From Gemmatimonadales bacterium UBA1120 (GTDB lineage: Bacteria > Gemmatimonadota > Gemmatimonadetes > Longimicrobiales > Gaopeijiaceae), in contig DCAZ01000037.1 in NCBI GenBank assembly GCA_002313925.1, forward strand, positions 1-15,065: a stretch of 15,065 nucleotides of DNA. The letters are read 5' to 3'. Within the stretch, counting starts at the first letter, position 1; every line of letters begins with the position of its first letter. The position numbers and the translations under genes are program-made. This document shows, piece by piece, positions 14,823 to 15,065 of this stretch. Below the pieces are notes generated by a model. That model saw only the letters and a list, made by a program, of their open reading frames with translations, was not told where the DNA came from and searched no databases.

Positions 14823-15065
14823 CTACAGTACGGGATGCCGCTCGTGGAAGCCTGTAGCCTCCTGATATGCCTTGGCAAACGCAAGCAGCGTGTCCTCACC
14901 ATAGACGGACCCCATGAACGCAATGCCCGTGGGAGTTACCTGCTCCGTAAACCCATTAGGCACCGCCACGACTGGGTGACCTGTCATACTGGTAAGCGGA
15001 TTGATCGACCTCCAAGGAGCCACTAGGACATCGATTCCGTCCAGTGCCTGTGCCAGCTCTTCCAT
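14823..15065 (-). CDS. Amidase-family protein, C-terminal fragment (5' end beyond the right edge)
   Basis: The last 80 residues of a protein run in from the right edge; the Met at the edge is probably internal. The sequence fits the C-terminus of amidase-signature enzymes: a VLVAP strand, TSMTGHPVVAVPNGF (about residues 25-39), PTGIAFMG, YGEDTLLAFAKAYQEATGFHERHP at the end. Family enzymes hydrolyse amides with a Ser-cisSer-Lys triad, which would lie outside the window and cannot be checked. The usual family length is about 450-550 residues, so most of the gene is missing. Its stop lies 7 nt before the metallopeptidase start, suggesting an operon. Whether it has a signal peptide is unknown. 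Confidence 0.8.
   Translation of the reverse strand: MEELAQALDGIDVLVAPWRSINPLTSMTGHPVVAVPNGFTEQVTPTGIAFMGSVYGEDTLLAFAKAYQEATGFHERHPVL

Overview
The window looks like chromosomal DNA of a Gram-negative, envelope-rich bacterium. The signs are a TonB-dependent receptor with a carboxypeptidase-regulatory-like N-terminal domain followed by a DUF4249-type lipoprotein, a NosR/NirI-type membrane flavoprotein, twin-arginine-exported epimerase-like enzymes, and a secreted heme c/copper enzyme. By impression this mix fits Gemmatimonadota or a related environmental lineage better than Proteobacteria. That is inference, because no rRNA or marker gene is present. No RNA genes, CRISPR array, insertion sequence or prophage were seen. 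Thirteen of the fourteen genes carry a signal peptide, lipobox or membrane segments; the exception is an amidase fragment whose 5' end lies off the window.

Layout. 1-2878 (minus): a NosR/NirI-like FMN-binding membrane protein, cut by the left edge, lies 48 bp downstream of an ATP/ADP-translocase-family (NTT/TLC) carrier. 3151-4098 (plus): a short-chain dehydrogenase with an N-terminal signal sequence, divergent from the carrier. 4158-5291 (minus): Tat-exported epimerase-like protein 1. 5551-7820 (plus): a two-gene, ATGA-overlapping operon of a fused cytochrome c/type II copper monooxygenase-like enzyme and an exported Ig-like protein of unknown function; a 24-nt inverted repeat lies upstream.

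7868-12397 (minus): Tat lipoprotein epimerase-like paralogue 2, TonB-dependent receptor and DUF4249 lipoprotein in transcription order, which looks like an outer-membrane uptake cassette with an attached periplasmic enzyme. 12509-13674 (minus): a predicted promoter overlapping a Fur-box-like palindrome, then a small four-helix membrane protein and an exported protein built of three helix-hairpin-helix repeats. 13775-15065 (minus): an amidase fragment (5' end off the window), a small matrixin-like zinc metallopeptidase and a MORN-2 repeat protein in a tight run.

The most unusual points are the heme-Cu fusion enzyme with its coupled unknown partner; three nicotinamide-nucleotide-fold enzymes apparently sent outside the cytoplasm, one of them beside a nucleotide-exchange-type carrier; the altered flavinylation motif in the NosR-like protein; and the metalloregulator-like operator in front of an exported HhH-repeat protein. 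Transport substrates and enzyme substrates cannot be read from the sequence.
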